DNA of 64,000 nt from Megaleporinus macrocephalus (lineage: Eukaryota; Chordata; Actinopteri; Characiformes; Anostomidae), in contig CM038725.1 of NCBI GenBank assembly GCA_021613375.1, forward strand, positions 13,757,089 through 13,821,088, read 5' to 3'. The notes under the pieces were generated by a model, which worked only from the letters and a program-made list of their open reading frames with translations, was not told where the DNA came from and ran no database searches. This document shows positions 38,350 to 49,387 of the stretch, one piece after another. The first letter of the stretch is position 1. Each line of letters opens with the position of its first letter. A program made the translations under genes and the position numbers.

Positions 38350-38930
38350 TCCTTTAAGCATGGAGGAAGCAGAGAGAGGGGGCGCGGCCGCGCAAGCCCC
38401 GCCACCAAAGAGGCTTTTGACGGGGGCCAAAACAGATGGCTGGGAATGGAGAAACAAGGTCAGAGGACAGCGCGCACTCTCTCCGCGCCGCTTTCTCCTC
38501 CGCACATTCGATACGGTGCAGCATCATCTGATGTCCGCCTCCTCTTTTTAATTAAAATGGATGGTATGGAATAAGAGCTTGCTTGTTTTCCCTGGAAGGT
38601 GCTTAGGGGAGAAGTAAAGCTCCAGTGCAGGCTTTGTGAGGGCCCGTTACATGAAAAGAGCCACTGTTTTGGCGGCTCAGAGCGCGACCGCTCCAAGATA
38701 ACCTGAGTTCGACTGATACCAGCCACGCCAATGTTTAGACGACATGTATCTACATGTGGAGTTGATAAGTTGTGGTAATGCGACCTGCTGTATTCACTCT
38801 GCCACAATGCAGCCGGGCTTTTTCCCGTGTTTTTGTGGCTTGATCTGCCACTATCCGATGCCTTTTTGGCCTGCGTCGGATGTTTTTGCGTGATTCTGTC
38901 ACAGTGCTGGTCAGTCATGCTGGAAATGGG
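38350..38930. promoter_or_regulatory. CpG-rich unique segment of unknown role
   Basis: A local CpG-rich patch (GGCGCGGCCGCGCAAGCC at about 38380, CGCGCACTCTCTCCGCGCC at about 38470) far from any supported exon. It could be an orphan CpG island or distal element of rgmb. Open frames on both strands (up to 152 codons minus) are chance by appearance. Confidence 0.3.
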
Positions 38931-39194
38931 TCTAGCACATTAGCCTTCCCTTTCACAAGTGAAGCTTTCTAGCCATTCACTCACTGCTAGGCCATTTTGT
39001 ACAGGCCATTTGCTTCCTAATCCCAGAGCTGAGTTACCTCCAGTATCAGCATAAGCAGACATGTTACATGTTTAGGACCTGATTATAAAGCTATTACACA
39101 TTGTATTTATCAGATATCAATCCTAAGACTCAGATAAATGTTTGTAGAACCAACTCATTCAACCTTTTCTATGAAATCAATGATATTGTTAAGG

Positions 39195-39600
39195 AGTGCA
39201 TGAGCTCAATGAAATGTATTATTGGGTGTCTATAGACTTTTGGCCAACTATACTGTATTCTGTACCCATCGCTGACACATGTGTACAACTGTATGTTCAC
39301 AGCATCTATAACATCCATGGAAAAGCACTGTGTTGCATATGAGCCCTATGGCCACTACACCTAATGCCAAACATCAGCTAGAGGTGCCCATGGCTGTGGA
39401 ACTGTGCTCTCTGTTGTGATGGAGCTTCATACAATACCTTTGAGATCAGTGGGATTAAACCAGAGCTAATCATCCAACATCAGTACCTGACCTCACTAAT
39501 GCTCTTGGGTTTAAATGCAATCAAATCCTCACAGCCATGTTCCAACATCTGATGTAACCTTTAAGTAACTATTACAAGGCTAAGCATTGTCAAGCTGCAA
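39195..39600 (+). mobile_element. non-autonomous Tc1-type element remnant
   Basis: It starts with GGTGTCTATAGACTTTTGGCC, a Tc1-like terminal phrase, and contains ATCCAACATCAGTACCTGACCTCA-type text near 39470. That text is shared with 44730 and derives from the transposase C-terminal region. Non-coding. Confidence 0.55.
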
Positions 39601-40117
39601 AAACCAACCTGTCAGCTGTACCACTGTTTTTGGGATGTCACCTTTTCTTAAACCCACCAGCCTACAGCAGTCTAGCCCCTCCATTCATGCTTAACTTATA
39701 AGGGGTATAACTAGGACTAGGACTTATTTTTAAAGGAAGCACATTCCTGTCAACCGAATGATAAAATGGTGCCAGCTAACAATAATTGACTGTCAGTATA
39801 GGTTAGTCATCAGGTCTCCATGAACGCCCAACTAAGTTTATGAATTTCGTCCAACTTACCTGGTTTTGTTGTTCGCTCAGCCTGTATATCCTCTCTCTCT
39901 TTTTAAAAATATTAAGAGGAGTGATGTTGCATGCTTTAAAATGGATCAAACGGGAGAGAAGTTAAACTTGAGAGCCATTCTTTTTATTGTTATGTCCAAA
40001 TTTCACTTTCCACCATAAATCCACATGGACAGTGAGACCAAGTCAGTTGTTGTTACGTTAGGTTGCCTAATGACAGAATGAGTAGAATTTGCTTGTTGCT
40101 GTTTAAACACATTCAAC

Positions 40118-40163
<46 letters not shown>

Positions 40164-40360
40164 GAGAGTAGTGGTGGTCAAGTGGGCTATAGAAATGAAA
40201 CTTTTCATTTTCAATGAATCGTTTCATTTTGTTCTTCTCTGGATTTAAACATTCTTCAAACATCATCTTGCGGTTGGTGCAGTTATACCGTGGAGAGTAC
40301 TGCTTTCTGTAATGACACTGCACAGAAAGTCATCTGCAGTATACTTATGTAGTAGAAGTA
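39601..40360. other. non-coding segment
   Basis: No gene; includes the (AG)n tract. Confidence 0.4.
40121..40159. repeat. (AG)n microsatellite
   Basis: About 20 AG units. Confidence 0.95.
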
Positions 40361-40453
40361 GCAGCAACACAAACAGCATCAAGGAAAGATAATTGTTTTT
40401 TGTGTCTATTGTGAACAGTTCTAAAATGTTACACTGGTAGTGCACTAAAACCT
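40361..40453. repeat. local direct duplication, copy 1
   Basis: About 93 bp beginning GCAGCAACACAAACAGCATC and ending TAGTGCACTAAAACCT. It recurs at 40607-40699 with a few substitutions, offset 246 bp. Confidence 0.85.
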
Positions 40454-40488
40454 AACTTCTAAACTTCTGACTACTGTTTGACCAGTAG

Positions 40489-40505
40489 TATATATATATA
40501 TATAT

Positions 40506-40548
<43 letters not shown>

Positions 40549-40562
40549 GATAGATAGATAGA
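40489..40562. repeat. (TA)n(GATA)n compound microsatellite
   Basis: About ten TA units then GATA repeats with one AAATA interruption; part of a local duplication with the tract at 40808. Confidence 0.95.
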
Positions 40563-40606
40563 TTGTCCAGCTGCATACTAGATTACTAGATACTAGATTA
40601 ACCCTA

Positions 40607-40699
40607 GCAGCAACACAAACAGCATCAAGGAAAGATAATTGTTTTTGTGTCTATTGTCAACAGTTCTAAAGCATTAGACTGGTAGTGCACTAAAACCTT
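40607..40699. repeat. local direct duplication, copy 2
   Basis: Second copy of the 40361-40453 segment. A shorter GTCCAGCTGC/ACTAGATTAACCCTA pair also recurs (40564-40605 and 40979-41029), so the duplicated unit includes the compound microsatellite. Confidence 0.85.
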
Positions 40700-40806
40700 T
40701 GATTGGTAGTTTTCTAAAATGTTTGATTTTTTGTGATCTAAACTTCTGACTAGTAGTGTACCAGTATCAGTAGTTTTTACTGGTAGTGTACCATGATGTT
40801 TTACCA

Positions 40807-40910
<104 letters not shown>

Positions 40911-41218
40911 CAGCCATTGGCTTTTCTCTGCAGTTGTGTAATAGGCTGTAGTCCAGTCTCAGTGTGGGCAGAATGGACTGTCCAGCTGCGGGGACAATGC
41001 ACTGTAAGTGATACTAGATTAACCCTAAGGACAAGAATAGAAAGTGCATCAGACAGGATACTAGAAGGTGGGTGTTTATGGGCTTGTAAAATGGGTTGCA
41101 CTGTATGTGGTTAGCACACTCAAACGAGGATATAAGTGCCAAGTGTATGACGATGTACTTGGTGGGACAATTTGCCATAAATTTATTTAATGTGTCGTTT
41201 TCTAAAAATACCCACCAG

Positions 41219-41519
41219 CCACTTTAATAGGTACAAATACTTGTTTCTACATTCACTGACCATTTTATCAGCTCCGCTTACCATATAGGAGCACTTTGTA
41301 GTTATATAGTTTGTAATAGAGCATCTGTGTCTCTGTATACTTTGTTAGCCCACTTTTGCACTATTTTTAAATAATCAAGACCACCACAGGTATGAGTGGA
41401 TCAGACACAGCAGTGCCGCTGGAGTAATTGTCCAACTGCAAAGTGCTGGTGTATAGTAAGTGGAGCTGATAAGATGGACAGTGAGTGTACATACAAGGAG
41501 GAGTACCTAATGAAGTGTA
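41219..41519. mobile_element. fold-back element with arms of about 80 bp
   Basis: The left arm (ACTTTAATAGGTACAAATAC, TTTATCAGCTCCGCTTACC) and right arm (TAAGTGGAGCTGATAAGATG, GGAGTACCTAATGAAGT) are inverted copies. The loop has GGTATGAGTGGATCAGACAC. A one-armed relative lies at 9622-9876. Confidence 0.65.
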
Positions 41520-41713
41520 TAATAAAACTGTATTACATTATCATGATCATATGAAAATCTCATGACTGTTTCTCGGAATTATACTCATTTTTTCATAATA
41601 CCATGAAAATACACCAGATTTACAATATTTTATGACAAATGGGCCACTATAAACAGTCCATATTTACTATAAAATATAAAAAATGTATTTATTATAAAAT
41701 TTGATTACATTAA

Positions 41714-42476
41714 AGGACCCAAGTCATCCATTGTTCTTGTGTTTATTTACCATAATTAATGCTTTCGTAACTATTTTTCCAACATCTCTGTATCCCTCAG
41801 AATTACACTGGCTATGATTTGCTACTGTGCCTTAAGATTGATATATGTAAAGAGCTCTGATATGATTGTTTGCCTTATTATGCTTTGTTCCAGCATAAAT
41901 TGGTAGAGATAAGCTGTTGGTTGTTGAATGGGTGGATATATGTAAAACATTTTTTACATATGTGTTTTTGTGACATCACAAAAACAATGAGTTTAACTTG
42001 GGCTGTTTCTGCAGCCTAGATTCTACTTATGGATCATATGGACTGGAGGATAAATGAAACACCTAGAAACTGTATCTGGGCTTACATAACACATCAAACT
42101 CTTTTATCTATGACACGTGAGGAGACTTTGGCCCTTGAACCAATTGTCTTCTCTACCATTTGCTTTAAGACTGATCTATGTAAATGGCTGCTGTGCTGAT
42201 TGGCCGTTCTTTAATGTGGCACAATATTAAATGCTTATTATAACATCATAATGAATGCTGCAGGTCGAAGAAGCAGATACATACAAATGTGTTGTTGTTT
42301 TTTTTTACATCACAAAACAATGTATATAAAATAGCTTGCAGCTAATTTTCCATATCTGGACTGTATAGATAGATAAGTAAGCAATATGTTATTACTATTT
42401 TTACATACTGCATCAAACTCTTGCATTTTAAAAAGCAAAGGGAAATGTGGTTTTCCATTATATGGGCCCTTTAATG
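41714..42476. mobile_element. DNA-transposon remnant with ATTAAAGGGCCCAT ends
   Basis: The left ATTAAAGGACCCAAGTCATCC and right ATGGGCCCTTTAAT are inverted. It is non-coding inside, with TGTGACATCACAAAAACA and TACATCACAAAACAATG internal repeats. Single ends of the same type occur at 26904 and 36780. TTAA at the tips would fit a piggyBac-like target, but this is not proven. Confidence 0.5.
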
Positions 42477-42599
42477 TGCATTCACATTTTTAATGCTTTT
42501 CCTTTTAGTGTAAAATCAGCTTTTCTTACAATGATATGCTAATTAATGTAAACAATGAGCTTTTACTGCTGACATTTGTAAGACGGTTGAACAAAATGC

Positions 42600-42860
42600 T
42601 TTTCAGTCTTGAGTCCTTCAAAGATTTCCACACCGATTTCACACTGAGTAGGGCATCAGGGTGCACGTGGTCATTTTAACACCCAGATAATGCAAATTTG
42701 ATGAGTCCTAAAATTGGCCTGTGGTTTGCAAGGGCACGGAAGGTCGAGAGAGCAACTAGTAATTGACCTCTATTCAAGATGAGACAAAGCCTCCGATAGC
42801 ATCCCCCTACCGTGTTCTATATGGCCAATCAATAAGCGATTATCACAGTATGTACACCAT
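42600..42860. promoter_or_regulatory. candidate conserved regulatory element
   Basis: A unique segment with AATGCAAATTTGATG (octamer-like), AACTAGTAATTGACC and GGCCAATCAATAAGCGATTA (CCAAT plus PBX/HOX-like). Judged by texture. Confidence 0.33.
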
Positions 42861-43494
42861 ATAATTCCAAGACCTTGTAGAGACCAAAAAGGCTGAAGGC
42901 CAACTAGATTTAGTACAATGTATACATTGTATATATCTTAATGCCCACAGAAGCCGACCATAGAAGCTGACCGTAGCCTAGCAGTTTTAGGAGCTTTAGA
43001 CTGTGGTTAAGGAAGTGGTTTTGGTCGGCGCTTCCTCAAAAATATTTAGAAATGATGGATAAAGTGTAATACAAGCGAGCCGTTTCCCACTATAGCCAGA
43101 GCGAACATGTTTATTTGAAGTTGGATCCTATTTTGGGTTCTGACAGGGGCTCATATCTCTGAACCTCGGCTGATTTCAGACAGGCTCCTTAAGCCATCGG
43201 AGCAGAGAGGATTACAGTAATAAACCTCTGAAACCTCTACACTTCCTTCAGCTGTTACTCTATTAAACTGCAGTCTATGCAGCTGAGTGATGGACTTCTG
43301 CTTTATGGGTGCATAGGAAATAAATTAAAGGGGAGTTTCAAATTTGTGTACGATTAGGCCATTGAGATGTAGGGAGTCATTCTAAGAAGTCATGTGAAAT
43401 CATGGTTCTGGTTTCCGTACAGTGGTGGCTAAAGAAATCAAGGGCTGCAATGCTTAGCCATTTCATTTACTATATAGAATTAGTTTTAAAGATA
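42861..43494. other. non-coding segment
   Basis: Unique sequence with no coding signal; may belong with the candidate element to its left. Confidence 0.4.
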
Positions 43495-44035
43495 CAAGCG
43501 GGAAGTCATGGGCTGAAGGTTAGAGATCCGGTCTTGTGAGTGGAAGGTCATCGGTTTAAACCCCTAGACCAACAGGACATGACTGAAGTGCCCTTGAGTC
43601 AAGGCATCTAACCCCTAACTGCTCCCTGGGCCTTGTGGATAGGGCCACCGCTCCTAGTGTGTGTGTATATCGACGCTGTCCAATGAAAAACAAGTGTCTC
43701 CAAAATTGCAACTTTACAGGAGAGAGCAAAAACATACTTTACTTTCAATGTAAGTCAATGGAACCAGACTTTTTTGCAAGCTGTTTTGGAGCACTTCTAT
43801 TGGTCCATTCATCATGAACCTTTCAAACAATGTAAACAACCATTGGCATGTTCAAATGATGTAGGAAACTCAAAATCAACAAAAATGAAGATACATGTTT
43901 TTCAATGGACAGCAAGGATATGTGAGTGTTTTACCGCATGAATGGGTTAAATGGGTTCAGGGGTGGGTTAAATGTGGAGAACAAACTCCGCTGTGTGCAA
44001 ACACATGTGGCAAATAGCTCTGAATTCTAATTATG
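43495..44035 (+). mobile_element. tRNA-derived SINE interrupted by a MITE
   Basis: The left part (43495-43666) carries GGTCATCGGTTTAAACCCC (degenerate B-box), AGGACATGACTGAAGTGCCC and CTGCTCCCTGGG. The right part (43922-44035) carries ATGGGTTAAATGTGGAGAAC and TGTGCAAACACATGTGGC. Between them sits a 255-bp MITE. Confidence 0.65.
43667..43921 (+). mobile_element. MITE of the ATATCGNNGCTGTCC family, inside a SINE
   Basis: The ends are ATATCGACGCTGTCCAATG and the complement of ATATCCTTGCTGTCCATTG, with a TA target on either side. The interior phrases GCAACTTTACAGGAGAG, CAATGGAACCAGACTTTTT and TCTATTGGTCCATTCATC are shared with the other copies. Confidence 0.72.
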
Positions 44036-44529
44036 AGACTAGGAATTGAAAAGATGTGTCACGTATGAAGCAGTGTATTCATAAAAGTTTCAGTCTCACT
44101 ATCTGTGAGGGAGCTTTATAAGGCAGTAAAATCTTCAGACGTCTGGTTTTCTTCACCTTTACTGTTCAGGTTTCTCTAGAAACGTCAAACCACAGAAATT
44201 GGAACTTAATTTTAAGTCGTATTAAAAGTAAAAAGGGTGTTAAGAAAAAAATGGAATCTCCAAAAAAAACCTAACTGCCTTTATTTACACCCCATCGTTC
44301 ACATTGCACAGCTGAAGCAGCACAGATCTGATTTTTTGCTTTCATGTGACACAGAACTGATGTTTTCAGAGCACGCAAATCAGATCTTTTCAAATCCGAC
44401 CTGAACCACTTCACATTACTTTCACACTCACATTACAAATCAATCTAGTGTTGTGACTTGATGGTTCACATTCGTGAAGGTAGACTTCTACTTTAAGTAG
44501 AGTACAGAGTGTATAATCTCTACTGAAAA
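44036..44529. other. non-coding segment
   Basis: The 44270-44470 part (CAGATCTGATTTTTTGC, CATGTGACACAGAAC) has the texture of a common fish DNA element, but its ends were not defined. Confidence 0.35.
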
Positions 44530-44899
44530 GCAGTGCCAATAGAACGCTCTGGTGCCGCCTCACAAGAGTATAAGGCCACCATACTTAAAGGCAATCATCA
44601 ACAATATAAAGGCCCCCTAGAATTGGGCTGAGGAGCGGAGGAACCACATTCTTTGCAGTGAGAGAGCCCAATCCAATACGCTGGGGATGATTTGGAGTGG
44701 AGATCCAGAAATGATCACACAACATCAGTACCTGACCTCACTAACGCTCTGGTAACTGATTGCAATCGATCATCTAGTGTGTCCTTCCCAGAAGAGTAAA
44801 GGCTGTTACTGCAGCATAATAACTGTGTTATTAGCCCTGATTTCAGTAGAAACCTTGGACAGGCTCGTGTCTACAAACTTTTGGACATGTAGTGTATAT
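44530..44899 (+). mobile_element. non-autonomous Tc1-type element remnant
   Basis: Same family as 39195-39600: GTGCCAATAGAACGCTCTGG, ACATCAGTACCTGACCTCAC, CTTCCCAGAAGAGTAAAGGC. It has the terminal phrase ACAAACTTTTGGACATGTAG at the right end (44873-44892). Confidence 0.6.
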
Positions 44900-46344
44900 T
44901 AGAGGCGCTTGATAGACTCTCCTGCTCCCCTGCTGGACACTCAGTGTTCTGCAGCCAGTGCTTTTCGAGCTGCTGGAGAGAGACAGTCCAGACTGGGTAT
45001 GTGTAGAGGGAGGGCAGTTGGGGGTCTGTGGCTGTTTAAGCACCACTCTAACTGCAGTCTTCCTGTGCAGGAGACGAGAACATATGAATGTCTTGTAAAA
45101 TCTTGAGGTGTCTGTATATTGTGTCTATAAACCAGCAGACCGGACCATCCCATAATGTCTGTCTCAGCACAAACTTTACCAAAGTTTTCTTTTCCCAATT
45201 TGTCTTTTAGCTCACGCGGAACAGTTTTATGGGAGCATGCCAATTATTGTGCTATTAAAACTATTAGTACACTCTGTATTAATAAAACACTACAGATCCA
45301 CCTGTGTTTCCAAATGAAACTTGTCAGGCTGTTATACCTTTGGAGTAATGCACATCTCCAGTCTGTTTCTGACTTCTGAGGCATTTGTTAGGTTCTTTTC
45401 TCAGTACTGACATTTAAATCATGCACTTCATTTAGAGATCTTCAATATGTTTAACAATACGTGATCAATATTTTATTTGTAACTTATTTTTACTTTTAAA
45501 GTGCCAGCCATCCTGATGGAGAGACGTAGTGGACAAAAAATATATGTATATGGTTCACGAATACATACATGATGAGCGCCTCCACAAATTAACTGAGCTC
45601 TTAAACGTCTCTTCTTCTGTCTTCGGTTTGAGATTAATTAATTATGAGAAAATGATTATGAGATATTTATTGAGCTAATTAATTATGAGCAATAATTATT
45701 TTTTCCTCCAAACTTGTGGAAAAATAAGCTTCAGCATATTGTAAAGTTTTTCAGAGCTAATCGGGGCATAGTTACAGTTGCTGGTCTAGGACCAACCGTG
45801 TTAACCAGTCTGCTACAGTGCCAGACTGACCCTCACTGATCGATTGTGGGTGAAGCACCTAAACAGTGATTTTTCCCTGAATTTGTATTTGAAAGTCTGT
45901 TTTCTGAAACAGGCAGCATAATGTCATAACAAGTTTATTTCCAGGGACCCCCATAATTCAATTTTTTATTTTTGAACCCCCAGGCACCACAGGACCTTGT
46001 GTACTTCACACCATTTACACCTCCAGCGTTCTTTGTATTTATGTGTGTGTCAGTTCAACAAAGACAAATTACTTATATGCAAATGTAAGTGGATAATTAA
46101 TTCATTAATAATTAAAATGATTAATAATAATTACAAATAATTATTTGGTGATTCTGTAATAATACTAATACTACTACTAATAATAATAATAATGTTAATG
46201 ATGATGATAATGAGGATGATGATGATAGTAATAAGAAATAACAAAAAATAATAACTGTATATGTGAAAAACTGTGTATTAACACGGATTTGTTCTCAGTA
46301 CAGATTCAACCTGCTGCCTCTCTTTATTCTCAGAAAGCGTCATG
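44900..46344. other. sequence immediately upstream of the rgmb promoter
   Basis: The 44900-45380 part is unique and GC-moderate. 46140-46250 is an (AAT/GAT)-rich low-complexity patch. No exon supported. Confidence 0.4.
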
Positions 46345-46425
46345 CGTGGGCGGAGCTTATATACCACGGTGGGCGTGGTGTGCATCCGAGGTGGGCGTGG
46401 ACTCCGAGTCCAAGTGGGCGTGGAC
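46345..46425 (+). promoter_or_regulatory. rgmb: probable rgmb core promoter region
   Basis: About 450-525 bp upstream of the rgmb start codon lies a TATA-like TTATATA (46357-46363), preceded by a GGGCGG GC-box (46348-46353). It is followed by three copies of GTGGGCGTGG (46370-46379, 46391-46400, 46413-46422), the type of site bound by Sp/KLF/EGR zinc-finger factors. These are the only clustered GC-boxes in this AT-rich window and they open the GC-rich block that contains exon 1. The transcription start itself cannot be read from sequence. Confidence 0.42.
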
Positions 46426-46869
46426 TCCCCTCCGCGCTCCGCTCGTCTGACGATTCTCGTATCGATCTCTGGCTCCAAGAAAAAAAAACCCACCCAGACT
46501 CGCTGCGCGCGGTAGCTTTTTTGTCCGTGTGGAAGGAGAAATGCGATGTCCAGCTCGGACACACCGACTCCAGCCGCCCTGTTTGTGGACTGACCGCTTC
46601 TCCACAGACCCAGGAACCTAAGAAGAAGAGAAGCTCCGTGGCTCCAGCACTCCTCACTTTTGTGTTGTTGTTTTTTTTTCTCCTCTTCTTCTACAACTAC
46701 TCCAACTGCTGCTGCTGCAACTCTCCGGCGTGGACGGTTAAGCTCCGGAGCGTTAGCCGTTTATAGCCGCAGTTAAACTCGCTTTATTGTCCCGGGGAGG
46801 AAGCGCCAGGCTCCGGCTCCTCGGCTCTGGCTCGCCCCGTGTCCCGTCCCGCTCGCTGGATGGCCGGGT
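46426..46869 (+). other. rgmb: probable rgmb 5' UTR within a CpG-rich block
   Basis: CpG-rich sequence, unlike the surrounding AT-rich DNA, running from the GC-box cluster into exon 1. It contains long chance open frames on both strands, as expected from low stop-codon density at high GC, and a CTG/CTC-rich run near 46700-46730. No splice sites are obvious, so a continuous leader is the simplest reading. An upstream ATG at 46860 opens a short frame (46860-46904) that overlaps the rgmb start out of frame. Confidence 0.45.
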
Positions 46870-46904
46870 ATGGGGAGAGCAGGCTCCTGCTGCCCCGGGG
46901 CTGA
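46860..46904 (+). other. overlapping upstream ORF at the rgmb start
   Basis: ATG 46860 reads 14 codons to TGA 46902-46904, in a different frame from the rgmb start at 46870. Its context is weaker at -3 (T) but it has G at +4. Ribosomes starting here would bypass the rgmb start, so it could damp translation. This is seen in sequence; any effect is inference. Confidence 0.5.
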
Positions 46905-46972
46905 GCGCCTCCAGCTCCCGGCCTCCCTCCGCCTGCTTCTCCTGGGATATCTCTCTCTCCTGGCTCCGCTCG
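46870..46972 (+). CDS. rgmb: rgmb coding exon 1 (start codon and signal peptide)
   Basis: First coding exon of repulsive guidance molecule b, a GPI-anchored neogenin ligand and BMP co-receptor. It encodes residues 1-34 plus the first base of codon 35. The peptide begins MGRAGSCCPG and continues into a hydrophobic run (residues 22-34, LLLLGYLSLLAPL), which is a typical secretory signal core. The exon ends in a strong donor (G|GTAAGC) with intron phase 1, matching the phase of the exon-2 acceptor. ATG 46870 has G at -3 and G at +4. The nearest upstream in-frame stop is TAA 46774-46776, with no in-frame ATG between, so this start is well constrained. An out-of-frame ATG at 46860 opens a 14-codon overlapping uORF. 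Signal peptides of RGMs are poorly conserved, so identity rests on exon 2; the join itself is inferred from phase and splice sites. Confidence 0.83.
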
Positions 46973-47486
46973 GTAAGCCCTGTTTACTTCACAGCCACAC
47001 TTTCTGGGATAGTAAAGATTTAAATCCCTTAGAAAACAACTTATAGCAATACTACAGTAAAGTATAATATTTATTTAGTGCCGTGTAATATTTCTAATAA
47101 CATACGGTATTTATTAAAGATAATATTTCTTTAGTACTATGTGTAGCAGTATGTACTATCCTGAACTACAGTTAATGTGGGATTTTACTATATATTATTA
47201 TTATAGAAGTCCTCATAAATGTATGTATTACTGCTATTATTCATCCTTCAGCTATAATAACATTATCATTTCCATATGAATAAAGTATATACGTAATAAA
47301 TTGCATTGCTTTCCTCAGTGTAGTCAGACACTTGCCTTAACAGAATATAGACACAGCACTAATAATATGTGGGAGTTTGAATAAATAAATAAATCACATT
47401 TCCTAAATAGTTTAAAGACATTTAATTATTTAATTAATTATAATAGGTCCAGAAGTCTACCTATTTAAATATACAGTGAATACCAA

Positions 47487-47488
<2 letters not shown>

Positions 47489-47552
<64 letters not shown>
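47489..47552. repeat. (TA)n microsatellite
   Basis: About 64 bp of uninterrupted TA in intron 1, 0.5 kb after the exon-1 donor. Confidence 0.95.
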
Positions 47553-47555
<3 letters not shown>

Positions 47556-48091
47556 GTTATATGTGGTGCCTTCCACTTTAACGCGATCAGCCTCGCATTG
47601 TGTGCTGAGCCTACAAAACAAAACTAAAGAAAACATCTCGCAATGTCTTTGCAAACGTTTCAGGACCGACTGATCATAGGATTCGAAAGTTTCTGTGCTT
47701 TGCCAGTCTGAAGCAGCCGGAGAGAGTCTGCCTCGCTGCGCTGCTTTCAGCATTCTCCTCACTCTGCATTGGTGTGGTATTGATTTGTACAGATTTGTAA
47801 CTGTGGAGTGATAGCTTATAGCTTTCTGCTGCTAGCCGAATGTCTGGCTGCAGGATCACTTTCACTCATGTGCAGACTGTACAGCGCAGTGCGTTCTCCG
47901 CTTTAGCTGCTGACTTTGAGAGAAACGTCCCTCACTGTTAAACGGTCAGCAAGGCTGTGAACGTCCCCCCGCCGTGGTTTCTAGTGGTTTAGACCAGCCC
48001 TGCAACGTCCTTAGAGCTCAGGAGAAGTTATGATCTAATTCTCAACGAATTTAGTTCTCGAGAGCTCGCTCACCTCTCAAGAAATCAGATT

Positions 48092-48096
48092 TTCTT

Positions 48097-48133
<37 letters not shown>
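48092..48133. repeat. (TC)n microsatellite
   Basis: A CT run with two TTTC interruptions in intron 1. Confidence 0.9.
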
Positions 48134-49335
48134 GTAGCAAAGGATGAGTCTTCGTCCTCAGACAGAAAGTGCTCCACAGGGCTTCATTTAAACTGAATAT
48201 GCCATAATGCGTTTAATTTGAATTCCCGTTGTGGGACCTGTCAGTGGGAAGAAATAGAGCTCGTTTGGACGTCTTGTGCCAGTTTGGAGAGCTCTTGAAG
48301 GGTTTCGGAGAAATGGGGTTGCCTCGTGATGAATAGGAGACTGTGACTACTCCACATTCGCCGCTCTGTTTTTGTGCCTGGCTTTCTGACAGCTGCTCCA
48401 CTTTGGGTGTCCTGGCCGTAGCCTGCGTTCATGCCATTCTGAATTAATGGCAATGGGAGAGGAACTGCTGGGTGTCCATTGAGCGGTCACACCTTCATAA
48501 TTCATTTACCATGGACCCCAGGCCGTCGAGCACTGCACACGTCGGTGGCAGCAGTTGTAGGGCTGTAATGTAAACGCTAGAAGTCTAGATGTTTCCTGGG
48601 ATGTTACCTGGGATGTGCTGGGATCTGTTTCGTTCCAAGTTCTCCTGTCCGACAGTCTTCATCCCAGCGGTTTTCGTATGCGTAGGTCTGATCTTTGTGG
48701 GGTTTGATAGCTTAACAACTGAGGCAAATTCAGAAAGTGGTGCTATAAGTAGGTGTCATTGTGTAACATGTGTGAAGTGATTTGACCACTTGGGAGACCA
48801 AGGTATGTCTGAAGTGGACGTTAGGAAGTGTGTTGCTGCTCAGTGTGCTGGGATTTCCAAACGGGAAGTGATGCACTGAAGGAATAATTCAGTCAGTAAT
48901 GCTAATGTTGCTAATAATGAATGAAATCCAGTAGCTCACAGTTAGCAATAAGGAAAGGACATCATGCTCGTTGGTGGCCGTATATATCTTCTCATTTAGA
49001 GTGATACAAAGAACAGAACCTCTCTCTCTCTCTTTCTCCCTCAACTCTCATCTTTTCTCGTCTGTAGCGTGTGGTTGATGTTCCTGACTGTCGTACAAGG
49101 AGTTGGGAATTTGATCTTTTGTTATCGGCGTGGGCGTCTTCCCATCAGCCTCCTTTTAACTGCTGAACGACACGTACCGAGTCTAGTTGGTGAAAGAAGT
49201 TGTCAGTTAGACAAAGAGCGTTCCGAGAGGAATCCAAGGAAATCTCAGCCAAGCTTTAGAGCCGGGGATGTCATTCCGACACAGCGGCTTGTAATCCCGC
49301 CGCTGTACGCAGTTGTTAAAGTTCACCCCTGAGGA

Positions 49336-49387
49336 AGGGCTAGGGGGTGGGGTTGGGGGGGGGTGTAATCGGGGTATTGGAGGGGGG
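49336..49387 (+). other. G-rich tract with G-quadruplex potential in intron 1
   Basis: At least five runs of three or more G separated by short spacers (GGGC TAGGGGGTGGGG TTGGGG then further G runs) on the transcribed-sense strand of intron 1. The pattern fits the G3+N1-7 quadruplex motif. Folding is inferred, not shown. Confidence 0.6.

Larger units (their letters stand above)
46978..49335. other. intron-1 5' segment
   Basis: Non-coding; apart from the listed microsatellites I recognise no mobile element. The 48150-48700 part is unique and moderately GC-rich. Confidence 0.5.

Noticed and set aside
38460..38918. 152-codon minus frame
   Set aside because: Spans a CpG-rich patch with mixed chance composition; no family match.
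46263..46766. 167-codon open frame on the + strand
   Set aside because: It lies over the promoter/5' UTR CpG-rich block, with equally long frames on the opposite strand. The translation resembles no family, and the open length follows from high GC.
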